From: Aliitabrizicola sp031425325
GTDB lineage: Bacteria; Pseudomonadota; Alphaproteobacteria; Rhodobacterales; Rhodobacteraceae
DNA: 6,852 nt
Reading direction: 5' to 3'
Assembly: GCA_031425325.1 (NCBI GenBank)
Contig: JANPJD010000176.1
Location: 1 to 6,852 of the forward strand
Of the stretch, positions 1 to 6,264 are shown piece by piece. Position 1 is the first letter of the stretch, and each line of letters starts with the position of its first letter. The position numbers were made by a program, and so were the translations under genes. The notes beneath the pieces are model-generated. The model made no database searches. It was given only the letters and a program-made list of their open reading frames with translations, and was not told the DNA's origin.

Positions 1-198
1 TATGGCGGCAAGCGGCGGCTGTCGCCGGCCGTCCTCGGCGCGGAGGCGGCGGCCCTTGGCAACGACTTTCCCCGGCAGGCGCTTCACGCGGCGACGCTCG
101 GGTTCGTGCACCCCGTCACGGGGGAGCGGCTGGAGTTCGCGGCCGCGCTGCCGGACGACATGGCGGCGCTGATCGCAGCCCTGCGCGCCCCCGCCTGA
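1..198 (+). CDS. RluA/RluD-family 23S rRNA pseudouridine synthase, C-terminal end (partial)
   Basis: This is the 3' end of a gene that begins left of the window; 65 codons are visible before the TGA. The last residues follow the conserved C-terminal pattern of RluA-family pseudouridine synthases: RQALHAATLGFVHPVTGE (residues 25-42 of the fragment), then a short acidic stretch with PDDM at 51-54. In this family that segment packs against the catalytic domain that isomerises uridine to pseudouridine in rRNA. The catalytic Asp motif (HRLD) is outside the window, so activity cannot be judged. From memory, an RluA-type synthase next to rpoH is common in Rhodobacteraceae. The RluA/RluC/RluD subtype cannot be fixed from this fragment. 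I am fairly sure of the family and not of the member. Confidence 0.85.
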   Translation, partial: YGGKRRLSPAVLGAEAAALGNDFPRQALHAATLGFVHPVTGERLEFAAALPDDMAALIAALRAPA

Positions 199-301
199 CC
201 CCACGCGCGCCCACATCTGCGTGAGACAGGTGACACAGTGCTTTAACCTTTGCGCGCCAGGGATATCCTTAACGCCGCTGATCGAGGCGGGCGTCCTGGC
301 C

Positions 302-330
302 CTTGAATGCAAGGGGCGGGGTTCCTACAT
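302..330 (+). promoter_or_regulatory. Candidate promoter of rpoH, possibly heat-shock (sigma-32) type
   Basis: CTTGAA at 302-307 matches the core of the sigma-32 -35 element, and CCTACAT at 324-330 resembles its -10, with 16 bases between them. The same bases can be read as a weak housekeeping promoter: TTGAAT (303-308), 17 bases, TACATC (326-331). Transcription would then start near 338, leaving a leader of about 40 bases before the rpoH ATG at 382. A second, weaker pair lies upstream (TTTAAC at 242-247 and TATCCT at 264-269, spacing 16). If the 302-330 promoter is real, any translation start at 307 is excluded. This is pattern reading only. Confidence 0.35.
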
Positions 331-381
331 CGGTCGGTTCGCGGGGGCGCAACTGCACCGCGGCACATTTTGGGGGGCACG

Positions 382-1278
382 ATGAGCACCTACACGCAAC
401 TACCCGCACCAAGCCCGGAACAAGGCTTGAACCGCTATATGCAGGAGATTCGCAAGTTTCCCCTGCTGGAGCCGGAACAGGAATACATGCTGGCGAAATC
501 CTGGGTGGATCACCAGGACACCAACGCCGCGCACCAGCTTGTCACCAGCCACCTGCGCCTCGCGGCCAAGATCGCGATGGGCTACCGGGGCTACGGCCTG
601 CCGCAATCGGAGGTGATCTCCGAGGCGAATGTCGGCCTGATGCAGGCGGTCAAGCGCTTTGACCCCGAGAAGGGCTTCCGGCTGGCGACCTATGCGATGT
701 GGTGGATCAGGGCCTCGATCCAGGAATACATCCTGCGCTCGTGGAGCCTTGTGAAGCTTGGCACTACCAGCGCCCAGAAGAAGCTGTTCTTCAACCTTCG
801 CAAGGCCAAGGCCAAACTCGGCGCACTGGAAGAGGGCGACTTGCGCCCCGAGAACGTGGCGCAGATCGCCCGCGACCTAAATGTCTCCGAGGGCGAGGTG
901 ATCGACATGAACCGCCGCCTGTCGGGGGGCGATGCCTCGCTGAACGCGACGGTCGGGTCCGACGGCGACAGCGTGACCCAGTGGCAGGACTGGCTTGAGG
1001 ATGACCACGCCGACCAGGCGGGCGACTATGCCGAGCGCGACGAGCTTGAGGCGCGGCGCGAACTGCTGGTCGCTGCGATGCAGGCGCTGAACGACCGCGA
1101 GCGCGACATCCTTGTGCAACGCCGCCTGTCGGACAACCCTGTGACGCTCGAGGAGCTGTCGGAAAGCTACGGTGTCAGCCGCGAGCGCATCCGCCAGATC
1201 GAGGTGCGGGCCTTCGAGAAGCTTCAGCAGCGGATGAAGGAACTGGCGCGCGGCAAGGGTATGCTCATCCCCGCCTGA
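382..1278 (+). CDS. rpoH: RNA polymerase heat-shock sigma factor RpoH (sigma-32)
   Basis: A 298-residue alternative sigma factor that directs RNA polymerase to heat-shock promoters (chaperones, proteases). Region 2 is intact, with the stretch RLATYAMWWIRASIQEYILR at residues 100-119 (core binding, -10 melting). The RpoH-specific box QKKLFFNLR is at 132-140 and separates RpoH from RpoD and RpoS. Region 4.2 has its helix-turn-helix around 254-282 (VTLEELSESYGVSRERIRQIE) for -35 recognition. Length is normal for the family. I chose the ATG at 382 because six Gs at 372-377 form a good ribosome site and MSTYTQLPAP is a typical RpoH N-terminus; the longer frame opening at 307 adds 25 atypical residues and runs through the candidate promoter. 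Rhodobacteraceae often carry two copies (RpoH1/RpoH2). This looks like the RpoH1 type, but the assignment rests on general resemblance. Confidence 0.97.
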   Translation: MSTYTQLPAPSPEQGLNRYMQEIRKFPLLEPEQEYMLAKSWVDHQDTNAAHQLVTSHLRLAAKIAMGYRGYGLPQSEVISEANVGLMQAVKRFDPEKGFRLATYAMWWIRASIQEYILRSWSLVKLGTTSAQKKLFFNLRKAKAKLGALEEGDLRPENVAQIARDLNVSEGEVIDMNRRLSGGDASLNATVGSDGDSVTQWQDWLEDDHADQAGDYAERDELEARRELLVAAMQALNDRERDILVQRRLSDNPVTLEELSESYGVSRERIRQIEVRAFEKLQQRMKELARGKGMLIPA

Positions 1279-1312
1279 TCCCCCCACGGGGTCCTCGGGC
1301 GAACCCGCTTTT
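1277..1312 (+). terminator. Possible weak intrinsic terminator after rpoH
   Basis: Two short hairpins lie in tandem just behind the rpoH stop. The first pairs GATCCC (1277-1282) with GGGGTC (1288-1293), including one G-U pair, around a five-base loop. The second is CGGG (1296-1299), loop CGAA, CCCG (1304-1307), followed at once by CTTTT (1308-1312). The stems are short and the U-run is only four, so termination may be partial and some read-through into the next gene is possible. Confidence 0.4.
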
Positions 1313-1368
1313 CCCCGCCCCGCCGCTGGGCTAGCCTTGGTCGGCAGGGCGGTCGGAAAGGCAGCGAA

Positions 1369-2352
1369 ATGACGATCAACTGGGGTGTCCTCGGGGCCTC
1401 GAACTTCGCGCTGGAGCAGATGGCCCCGGCGATCCATGCGGCCGACGATGCGCGCTTCGTGGCGCTTGCCACGTCGCACCCGCGCAGGGCCGAACCCTTC
1501 CGCCGCTTCAACCCCGACCTTCGGGTGCATGACGGCTATCAGGCCCTGCTCGACGATCCCGGAATCGATGCCGTCTACATCCCGCTGCCGAACCACCTTC
1601 ACGTCGAGTGGACGCGACGGGCGCTCGAGGCAGGCAAGCATGTGCTGACAGAAAAGCCCATCGCGATGAGCGCGGCCGAGATCGACGGGCTGATCGCGCT
1701 GCGCGACCAGACCGGGTTGATGGCCGCCGAGGCCTTCATGATCGTGCAGCACCCGCAGTTCCGCCACGCGCGGCAGGTGATCGCCGAGGGTGGGATCGGG
1801 CGGATCGAGCATATCGACAGCTTCTTCAGCTACGACAACCGGACCGATCCCGGCAACATCCGCAACCGGCCCGAGACGGGCGGCGGCAGCCTGCCCGATA
1901 TCGGCGTCTACACGATCGGGTCGGCGCGTGTCCTCGGTCGGGCCGAACCCGACCTTGGAAGCCTGCACGCCCGCATCGCACGCGAGAATGAGGTCGACGT
2001 GTTCGCGCATGTCTCGGGGCGGATGACGGGCGTAGACGGCAGCTTCACCTTCGCCTCGACGACCTCGATGCGCCTCTTTCCGCGGCAGGAGGTCACGGTC
2101 CATGGCACGCAGGGCCTTGTCCGCCTCACCGCGCCGTTCAACGCGAACGTCTTCGGCGAGGCGCGGGTTGAGGTGCACCACCCCGGCCTTTCGGTCACGG
2201 TCGACCGCTTTCCGGCAGCGAGCCACTACAGGCTTCAGGTCGAGGCCTTCGGTCGCGCCATCGCGGGCGAGGCCTATGCCTGGCCTCTTGAGATGGCGCG
2301 GGGGACCCAGGTCGTGCTGGACCGCATCCTGGCTGTCGCAAGCCCGGCCTGA
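1369..2352 (+). CDS. Gfo/Idh/MocA-family NAD(P)-dependent oxidoreductase
   Basis: A 327-residue dehydrogenase of the family that oxidises or reduces sugars, inositols and related diols with NAD(P); cytoplasmic, with no signal peptide. The N-terminal Rossmann fold opens with GVLGASNFA (6-14). The family's EKP signature is at 95-97 (HVLTEKPIAMS), with Lys96 the expected catalytic or cofactor-facing lysine. EAFM follows at 121-124 and HPQ at 128-130. The second domain has GGGSLPDIGVYTI at 171-183, where Asp177 and Tyr181 occupy the usual substrate and catalysis positions. This pattern is closest to the xylose dehydrogenase, dihydrodiol dehydrogenase and glucose-fructose oxidoreductase branch. 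Length is normal. The ATG at 1369 is supported by GGAAAGG at 1355-1361. The next gene starts six bases after the stop, so the two are probably co-transcribed, which favours a sugar or glycan substrate. The exact substrate is unknown. Confidence 0.9.
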   Translation: MTINWGVLGASNFALEQMAPAIHAADDARFVALATSHPRRAEPFRRFNPDLRVHDGYQALLDDPGIDAVYIPLPNHLHVEWTRRALEAGKHVLTEKPIAMSAAEIDGLIALRDQTGLMAAEAFMIVQHPQFRHARQVIAEGGIGRIEHIDSFFSYDNRTDPGNIRNRPETGGGSLPDIGVYTIGSARVLGRAEPDLGSLHARIARENEVDVFAHVSGRMTGVDGSFTFASTTSMRLFPRQEVTVHGTQGLVRLTAPFNANVFGEARVEVHHPGLSVTVDRFPAASHYRLQVEAFGRAIAGEAYAWPLEMARGTQVVLDRILAVASPA

Positions 2353-2358
2353 CGGCGC

Positions 2359-3333
2359 ATGTCCGGCGCGGTGACGTTCCATCTGCCCGCCGCCGTCCTT
2401 GACGGGCATGAGGTGCTCAAGCCGTTCTATAGCAAGCTGATCGACGGCTTTCGCGCCACCGGCCTGACCGTCGGTCTGCGACCGCACCGCCGGGCCAGCC
2501 TGCCCGAGGTCGTGCAGGCGACGCCGGGCTTTCACATCGTCGATCACGGCACGCTCCGTCATCCGCGCGTGCTCAACGCCGGTGTGGCCTACATCTATCC
2601 GTTCTGGCACTTCGACCCGCACGGTATCCGCGCGCGGTCCTCGATCACGTCGATGCGGTTCGACCCAAAGGTCGATGACCCCGAGGCCGGTCCCTTCACC
2701 CGCCGTCTGCGCCGCCGCCTGGTCGACGCCCGTATCTCTCGCTATCCCCAATCCGAGGCGAGGGAGAGCCTGCCGCCGGGCGCCGTCGCCGTCTTCCTTC
2801 AGTCGGAAGGGCATCGCGCCGTCGACGAGACCTGCCACCTGACCCAAGGCCAGATGCTTCGGGCCCTCGTCGCCCGCGACGATCCGTCGCCGATCCTGAT
2901 CAAGCCGCATCCCCGCGACACCGACCCGGCGACGGCCCGCCGCCTTGCCAAACTTGGCCGGACGGATCGGCGCGTCATTGTCACGCAGGCCAACATCCAC
3001 GACATGCTGTCCGCGGCGCGGGTCGTGGTGACAATCAACTCGGCGGTCGGACTAGAGGCGATGCTGCACCGCAAGCCGGTCGTGCTCTGCGGCGAGGCCG
3101 ACTTCCACCATTGCGCGGTGACCGTCAGGGGCCGCGCCGACCTTGACGGCGGCATCGCCGAAGCCGTCGGAACCGTCTGGCCCCACGACCGCTTCCTGCA
3201 CTGGTATCTCGGCATCCAGTGCCTGAATGCCGGTCGTCCGTCGCTTGTCGCCGACGCACTGGCGCGGATCGCCACGATGGGATTCGACCTCGGACCGGCC
3301 GCCGACGAGATTCGCCTTCGCAGCGGTCGATGA
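2359..3333 (+). CDS. Capsule polysaccharide biosynthesis-type protein (KpsS/KpsC-like, putative glycosyltransferase)
   Basis: A 324-residue protein resembling the Capsule_synth family, whose KpsS and KpsC members add Kdo residues to the lipid anchor of capsular polysaccharides. The support is in the C-terminal half: PILIKPHPRD at 178-187 (the KPHP motif), NIHDML at 212-217, then TINSAVGLEAMLHRKPVVLCG at 225-245, the N-S-x-x-G-x-E and KPV nucleotide-sugar-site pattern of these glycosyltransferases. A late DFHH (248-251) and GRADLDGGIAEA also fit. The N-terminal half (to about 140) is less recognisable, with an aromatic patch at YIYPFWHFDPHG (78-89). It is shorter than KpsS and about half of KpsC. 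There is no signal peptide or membrane segment. The ATG is six bases behind the previous stop, in the same frame, with no clear ribosome site, so it probably depends on translational coupling. No other capsule gene is in view. Family placement is fairly firm; the reaction is inferred. Confidence 0.75.
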   Translation: MSGAVTFHLPAAVLDGHEVLKPFYSKLIDGFRATGLTVGLRPHRRASLPEVVQATPGFHIVDHGTLRHPRVLNAGVAYIYPFWHFDPHGIRARSSITSMRFDPKVDDPEAGPFTRRLRRRLVDARISRYPQSEARESLPPGAVAVFLQSEGHRAVDETCHLTQGQMLRALVARDDPSPILIKPHPRDTDPATARRLAKLGRTDRRVIVTQANIHDMLSAARVVVTINSAVGLEAMLHRKPVVLCGEADFHHCAVTVRGRADLDGGIAEAVGTVWPHDRFLHWYLGIQCLNAGRPSLVADALARIATMGFDLGPAADEIRLRSGR

Positions 3334-3369
3334 CGGTATGCCATTGTGCGCCGCGGTGGCCCGCAAGCC

Positions 3370-3386
3370 TCTGCACATTTTGCAGA
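3370..3386. repeat. 17-base palindrome, possible operator
   Basis: TCTGCA (3370-3375) and TGCAGA (3381-3386) form perfect six-base arms around CATTT. It sits 13 bases upstream of the PpsR-type inverted repeat and about 27 bases before the -35 element of the AerR-like gene, a plausible activator or repressor position. It matches no consensus I can name with confidence. It is not a normal terminator for the preceding gene, since the Ts are in the loop and no T-run follows. Confidence 0.4.
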
Positions 3387-3399
3387 ATTCGGTAAAACA

Positions 3400-3419
3400 C
3401 TGTCAGGCTTGATTGACAG
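3400..3419. promoter_or_regulatory. PpsR/CrtJ-type operator (TGT-N12-ACA)
   Basis: CTGTCA and TGACAG are perfect inverted arms eight bases apart. Inside lies TGTCAGGCTTGATTGACA (3401-3418), an exact TGT-N12-ACA with the preferred TGTC and GACA extensions. This is the established binding motif of PpsR (CrtJ in R. capsulatus), the oxygen- and redox-responsive repressor of photosynthesis genes. Its right arm coincides with the -35 hexamer TTGACA (3413-3418) of the downstream promoter, the usual blocking position. The downstream gene encodes an AerR/PpaA-like protein, the functional partner of this repressor. No second full site was found between 3334 and 3532. Confidence 0.65.
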
Positions 3420-3440
3420 CCATTGTTTGCCTAGTCTGAT
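3413..3440 (+). promoter_or_regulatory. Candidate sigma-70 promoter of the AerR/PpaA-like gene
   Basis: A consensus -35, TTGACA, at 3413-3418 is followed after 16 bases by TCTGAT (3435-3440), which matches four of six -10 positions. Transcription would begin near 3447, giving a leader of roughly 85 bases. The -35 is embedded in the PpsR-type inverted repeat, so a bound repressor would exclude polymerase. The leader holds no recognisable B12-box or riboswitch. A purine-rich GAGGGGAG at 3443-3450 resembles a ribosome site, but only a 14-codon TTG-initiated frame (3463-3507) follows it at poor spacing. Confidence 0.5.
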
Positions 3441-3532
3441 GCGAGGGGAGAACACCACGACATTGGTTCGGTCAGCGGTCCGGGGATCACGGCGGAACTG
3501 TCCTTAACACGTCCCCTTGAAAGCAGGTCGCG

Positions 3533-4369
3533 ATGTCACGTCAGCCCGACGATCAGGGCAGCCTCGACCGCGCAGCGGTCGAGAAGGCGCGCAGGCTTTT
3601 CTCCTACGCGACCGGGGCGATGCCGGACATCGCCGTCCACGCGCTCGCTGCCGAAGTGATCACGCGGCTCGAGCGGCGCGGCGCGGGAAGCACCGAACCG
3701 CCGCCGCGCGACGTGGATGTCGAGGCGCTGTGTGACGCGCTCGTCTCGCCGGTCGAGGATGCGGCCGCTGATCTCGTGCTGCGCGCCCGTCTGCACGGGA
3801 TGTCGGTGGACATGGTTTACCTTGGCTTCCTCGCCGCCGCCGCGCGCCGGTTGGGCGAGCGCTGGGACGCCGACCGCACGACCTCGGCCGAGATGACCAT
3901 CGCCGCCGGGCGGGTCTATGCGATCATGCGCGGGCTTCGGCAGGCCTTCGCCTCGGACGCGTGGTCGAAACCCGGACAGGTGCGCGCGCTTTTCGTCTCG
4001 ACCCCCGGCGAGACCCACACCCTTGGCGTTACGATGGCCGCCGATTTCTTCCGCCGCCGCGGCTGGCAGGTCGATCTTCGGACCGGCCTTTCGCACCACG
4101 AGCTTGTGACCGCAGCCGAGCAGGCATCCTATCCGATCATCGGCATCTCCGCGGGCAGCGAGCGCATGGTCTTTCCGATGGCCCGGCTGATCGTCGCGCT
4201 GCGGATCAGCAACCCTGCCGCCTGGATCATGGTCTCGGGAAAGATTGCCGACCTCGTGCCCGACATCCAGTCGCTGGTCGATGCCGACGGCATCGCCAAC
4301 GACACCGAGGCGGCCCTGGAACAGATGCAGGCCCATATGGAGCCAGCGACGCAGACCCGAACGAACTGA
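3533..4369 (+). CDS. AerR/PpaA-like cobalamin (B12)- or heme-binding regulator
   Basis: A 278-residue soluble protein with the two-part layout of AerR/PpaA and of the AppA C-terminal (SCHIC) region. Residues 62-140 form the helical cap of B12-binding proteins, with LGERWDADRTTSAEMT at 107-122 (Trp111, Glu120) and RVYAIMRGLRQ after it. Residues 149-265 are a Rossmann-like B12-binding domain: ALFVSTPGETHTLG at 152-165 carries ExHxxG (Glu160, His162, Gly165) in place of DxHxxG, His162 being the expected lower ligand. Ser206 (ISAGS) and Gly236 (VSGK) replace the usual SxL and GG points. No DNA-binding, BLUF or kinase domain is present. In Rhodobacter, AerR/PpaA counteracts the repressor CrtJ/PpsR in response to light or oxygen. 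The gene has its own promoter with a PpsR-type site. The ribosome site is weak (AGCAGG, 3522-3527). Upstream and downstream genes are unrelated, so this may be a paralogue of the photosynthesis-cluster copy; ligand and target are inferred. Confidence 0.85.
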   Translation: MSRQPDDQGSLDRAAVEKARRLFSYATGAMPDIAVHALAAEVITRLERRGAGSTEPPPRDVDVEALCDALVSPVEDAAADLVLRARLHGMSVDMVYLGFLAAAARRLGERWDADRTTSAEMTIAAGRVYAIMRGLRQAFASDAWSKPGQVRALFVSTPGETHTLGVTMAADFFRRRGWQVDLRTGLSHHELVTAAEQASYPIIGISAGSERMVFPMARLIVALRISNPAAWIMVSGKIADLVPDIQSLVDADGIANDTEAALEQMQAHMEPATQTRTN

Positions 4370-4417
4370 CGTCCCCCGCGCCGTCGATTACGGGTCCGTT
4401 CGTCCTGCGCCGTCAGT
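4365..4417. repeat. Inverted repeat joining the two convergent stop codons
   Basis: ACTGACG (4365-4371) and CGTCAGT (4411-4417) are perfect seven-base inverted arms that each contain the stop codon of one convergent gene (TGA at 4367-4369; TCA, i.e. TGA on the other strand, at 4413-4415). The 39-base interior is GC-rich without a strong stem or T-run, so this is not a standard bidirectional terminator. The 43-base gap between the genes holds nothing else I recognise. Confidence 0.3.
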
Positions 4418-6239
4418 CCTCCATGGCCTCGAGCTCATCGATGAACCCCGAGATCATCGCCAGGCCCTTGTCCCAGAAGATCGGATCGCTGGCATCGAGG
4501 CCAAAGGGGGCCAGAAGCTCCTTGTGGTGCTTCGATCCGCCCGCCTTCAGCATCTCGAAATACTTGTCCTCGAAGCCCGGCTTGCCCTCGGCATAAACCG
4601 CGTAAAGCGCGTTCACGAGGCCATCACCGAAGGCATAGGCATAGACGTAGAATGGCGAGTGCACGAAATGCGGGATATAGGCCCAGAAGGTCTCATACCC
4701 GGGCATGAACTCGAAGGCGTCGCCCAGACTTTCCGCCTGCACGCTCATCCAGAGGGCGTTGATGTCGTCGGGGGTAAGCTCACCCTCGGCGCGTGCTGCG
4801 TGCAGCTTGCATTCGAAATCGTAGAAGGCGATCTGGCGCACGACCGTGTTGATCATGTCTTCGACCTTGCCCGCAAGCAGGGTCTTGCGCTCGGCCGGGG
4901 TCGCGGCCCCGTCCAGCAGCCGACGGAACGTCAGCATCTCGCCGAACACGCTCGCCGTCTCGGCCAGCGTCAGCGGGGTGGATGACAGCAACTCGCCCTG
5001 GCCTGCCGCCAGCACCTGATGCACGCCGTGGCCCAGCTCGTGCGCCAGCGTCATCACGTCGCGCGGCTTGCCGAGATAGTTGAGCATCACATAGGGATGC
5101 ACGGCCGTGACGGTCGGATGCGCGAAGGCTCCGGGGGCCTTGCCGGGCTTCACGCCCGCGTCGATCCAGCCCTTTTCGAAGAAGGGCCGCGCAAGGTCGG
5201 CCATGGCGGGGTCGAAGGCCGCATAGGCACCAAGCACCGTCTGCGTCGCCTCGTCCCAGCCGACCAGACGTGGCGTCTCGATCGGCAGAGGCGCATTGCG
5301 GTCCCAGACCTGAAGCTTGTCGAGGCCCATCCACTTTGCCTTCAGCCGATAATAGCGATGCGACAGGCGCGGATAGGCGGCCACCACGGCGGCCCGCAGC
5401 GCCTCGACCACCTCGGGCTCGACATGGTTCGACAGGTGCCGCCCGGTCTGGGGCGTGGGCATCTTGCGCCAGCGGTCCTCGATCTCCTTTTCCTTGGCGA
5501 GCGTGTTGTGGACCCGCGCAAAAAGCTTGATGTGGCGCTCGAACACCTCGGCCAACGCCCGCGCGGCCGCCTCGCGCTTGGCGCGGTCGGCGTCGGTCAG
5601 AAGGTTCAGCGTGGCTTCGAGGTTCAGCTCCTCCGCCTCGCCCGCGACCTTGAACATGAGGCCGGCCATGGTCTCGTCGAACAGCCGGTTCCACGCCGAG
5701 GCGCCGACGACAGACTGGTCGTGGAGGAATTTTTCCAGCTCATCCGACAACTGGTAGGGGCGCATCGCGCGCATCCGGTCGAACACCGGCTTGTAGCGGG
5801 CAAGGTCCGGATTCTGCGCCAGCAGGCCCGCAAGATGCGCCTCGTCCAACCTGTTGAACTCAAGACTGAAGAACACGAGGGGCGTCGTAAATGTGGTGAT
5901 CCGGTCCTGCATGTCGGCCATGAACTTGGCCCGGTCGCTGTCCATCGTGTTCTGATAGTAGCGCAAGCCCGCAAAGGACATGAGCCGCCCGGCGACGACG
6001 TCGATCTCCTCGTAGGCCCGGACGCAGGCCAGAAGGGCCGCCGCATCGAGCGTGGCGAGCTTGCCCTCATAGCCCGCAGCGAAGGCGGCGCAGGCCTTCT
6101 CGAGCCAATCCTTGTCACGTCCGACTTCAGGCGCATCCGGCGAGGCATAAAGATCGGTCAGGTCCCAATCGGGCAGATCACCGAACCCGCCGGTGGCGGC
6201 GTTGGCATCGAAGCAGGGGCGGGAAAGGGGCAGCGGCAT
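4413..6239 (-). CDS. pepF: M3-family oligoendopeptidase F
   Basis: A 608-residue cytoplasmic zinc metallopeptidase that cleaves short peptides in peptide recycling. The active site is complete: TLAHELGHGVHQ gives the HExxH zinc motif at 400-404 (His400, Glu401, His404), and LTLAETASVFGE supplies the third zinc ligand, Glu427. Near the C-terminus, HFVHSPFYVYAYAFG is the family's substrate-stabilising His/Tyr segment. The N-terminus has the typical DLPDWDLTDLY (21-31), and length is normal for PepF. An ATG four codons earlier (6251) is in frame, but it has no ribosome site, whereas GAGGT at 6245-6249 sits five bases before the ATG at 6239; I therefore start there. It converges on the AerR-like gene and lies behind the DNA ligase on the same strand, with no obvious functional link to either. 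Confidence 0.95.
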   Translation of the reverse strand: MPLPLSRPCFDANAATGGFGDLPDWDLTDLYASPDAPEVGRDKDWLEKACAAFAAGYEGKLATLDAAALLACVRAYEEIDVVAGRLMSFAGLRYYQNTMDSDRAKFMADMQDRITTFTTPLVFFSLEFNRLDEAHLAGLLAQNPDLARYKPVFDRMRAMRPYQLSDELEKFLHDQSVVGASAWNRLFDETMAGLMFKVAGEAEELNLEATLNLLTDADRAKREAAARALAEVFERHIKLFARVHNTLAKEKEIEDRWRKMPTPQTGRHLSNHVEPEVVEALRAAVVAAYPRLSHRYYRLKAKWMGLDKLQVWDRNAPLPIETPRLVGWDEATQTVLGAYAAFDPAMADLARPFFEKGWIDAGVKPGKAPGAFAHPTVTAVHPYVMLNYLGKPRDVMTLAHELGHGVHQVLAAGQGELLSSTPLTLAETASVFGEMLTFRRLLDGAATPAERKTLLAGKVEDMINTVVRQIAFYDFECKLHAARAEGELTPDDINALWMSVQAESLGDAFEFMPGYETFWAYIPHFVHSPFYVYAYAFGDGLVNALYAVYAEGKPGFEDKYFEMLKAGGSKHHKELLAPFGLDASDPIFWDKGLAMISGFIDELEAMED

Positions 6240-6244
6240 TTTGG

Positions 6245-6249
6245 ACCTC
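6245..6249 (-). promoter_or_regulatory. Ribosome binding site that decides the pepF start
   Basis: Read on the minus strand, GAGGT precedes the ATG at 6239 by five bases. It overlaps the alternative ATG at 6249-6251, which has only CTGTCCGAC in front of it. The downstream ATG is therefore the better start. Confidence 0.6.
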
Positions 6250-6264
6250 ATGTCGGACAGGGGT

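Noticed and set aside
279..306. RpoE-type promoter starting with TGATC upstream of rpoH
   Set aside because: No acceptable -10 element occurs at the expected distance.
307..381. An upstream ATG extending rpoH by 25 codons
   Set aside because: The extension is unlike RpoH N-termini, has no ribosome site and overlaps the candidate promoter; the ATG at 382 has a strong purine-rich site.
877..3000. A 707-codon open frame on the minus strand across rpoH, the oxidoreductase and the capsule-type gene
   Set aside because: It crosses three well-recognised plus-strand genes, and its translation is Arg/Gly/Asp/Val-rich without family motifs; long antisense frames are expected in GC-rich DNA with strong codon bias.
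3371..3385. Sigma-54 (-24/-12) promoter in CTGCACATTTTGCAG
   Set aside because: The GG of the -24 element is missing and the distance to the GC of the -12 element is two bases short.
3409..3422. FNR/FnrL-type site starting with TTGAT
   Set aside because: Only the left half matches; the right half reads AGCCA instead of ATCAA.
3515..3532. Sigma-32 -35-like CTTGAAA just before the AerR-like gene
   Set aside because: It lies at most 17 bases from the start codon, leaving no room for a -10 element and a leader.
3441..3532. Cobalamin riboswitch in the leader of the B12-binding protein
   Set aside because: No B12-box sequence is visible and the leader is too short for the known riboswitch fold.
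3536..4336. A 266-codon minus-strand frame opposite the AerR/PpaA-like gene
   Set aside because: It is the antisense shadow of a gene with recognisable B12-domain motifs; composition is His/Arg/Gly/Asp-rich with no motif.
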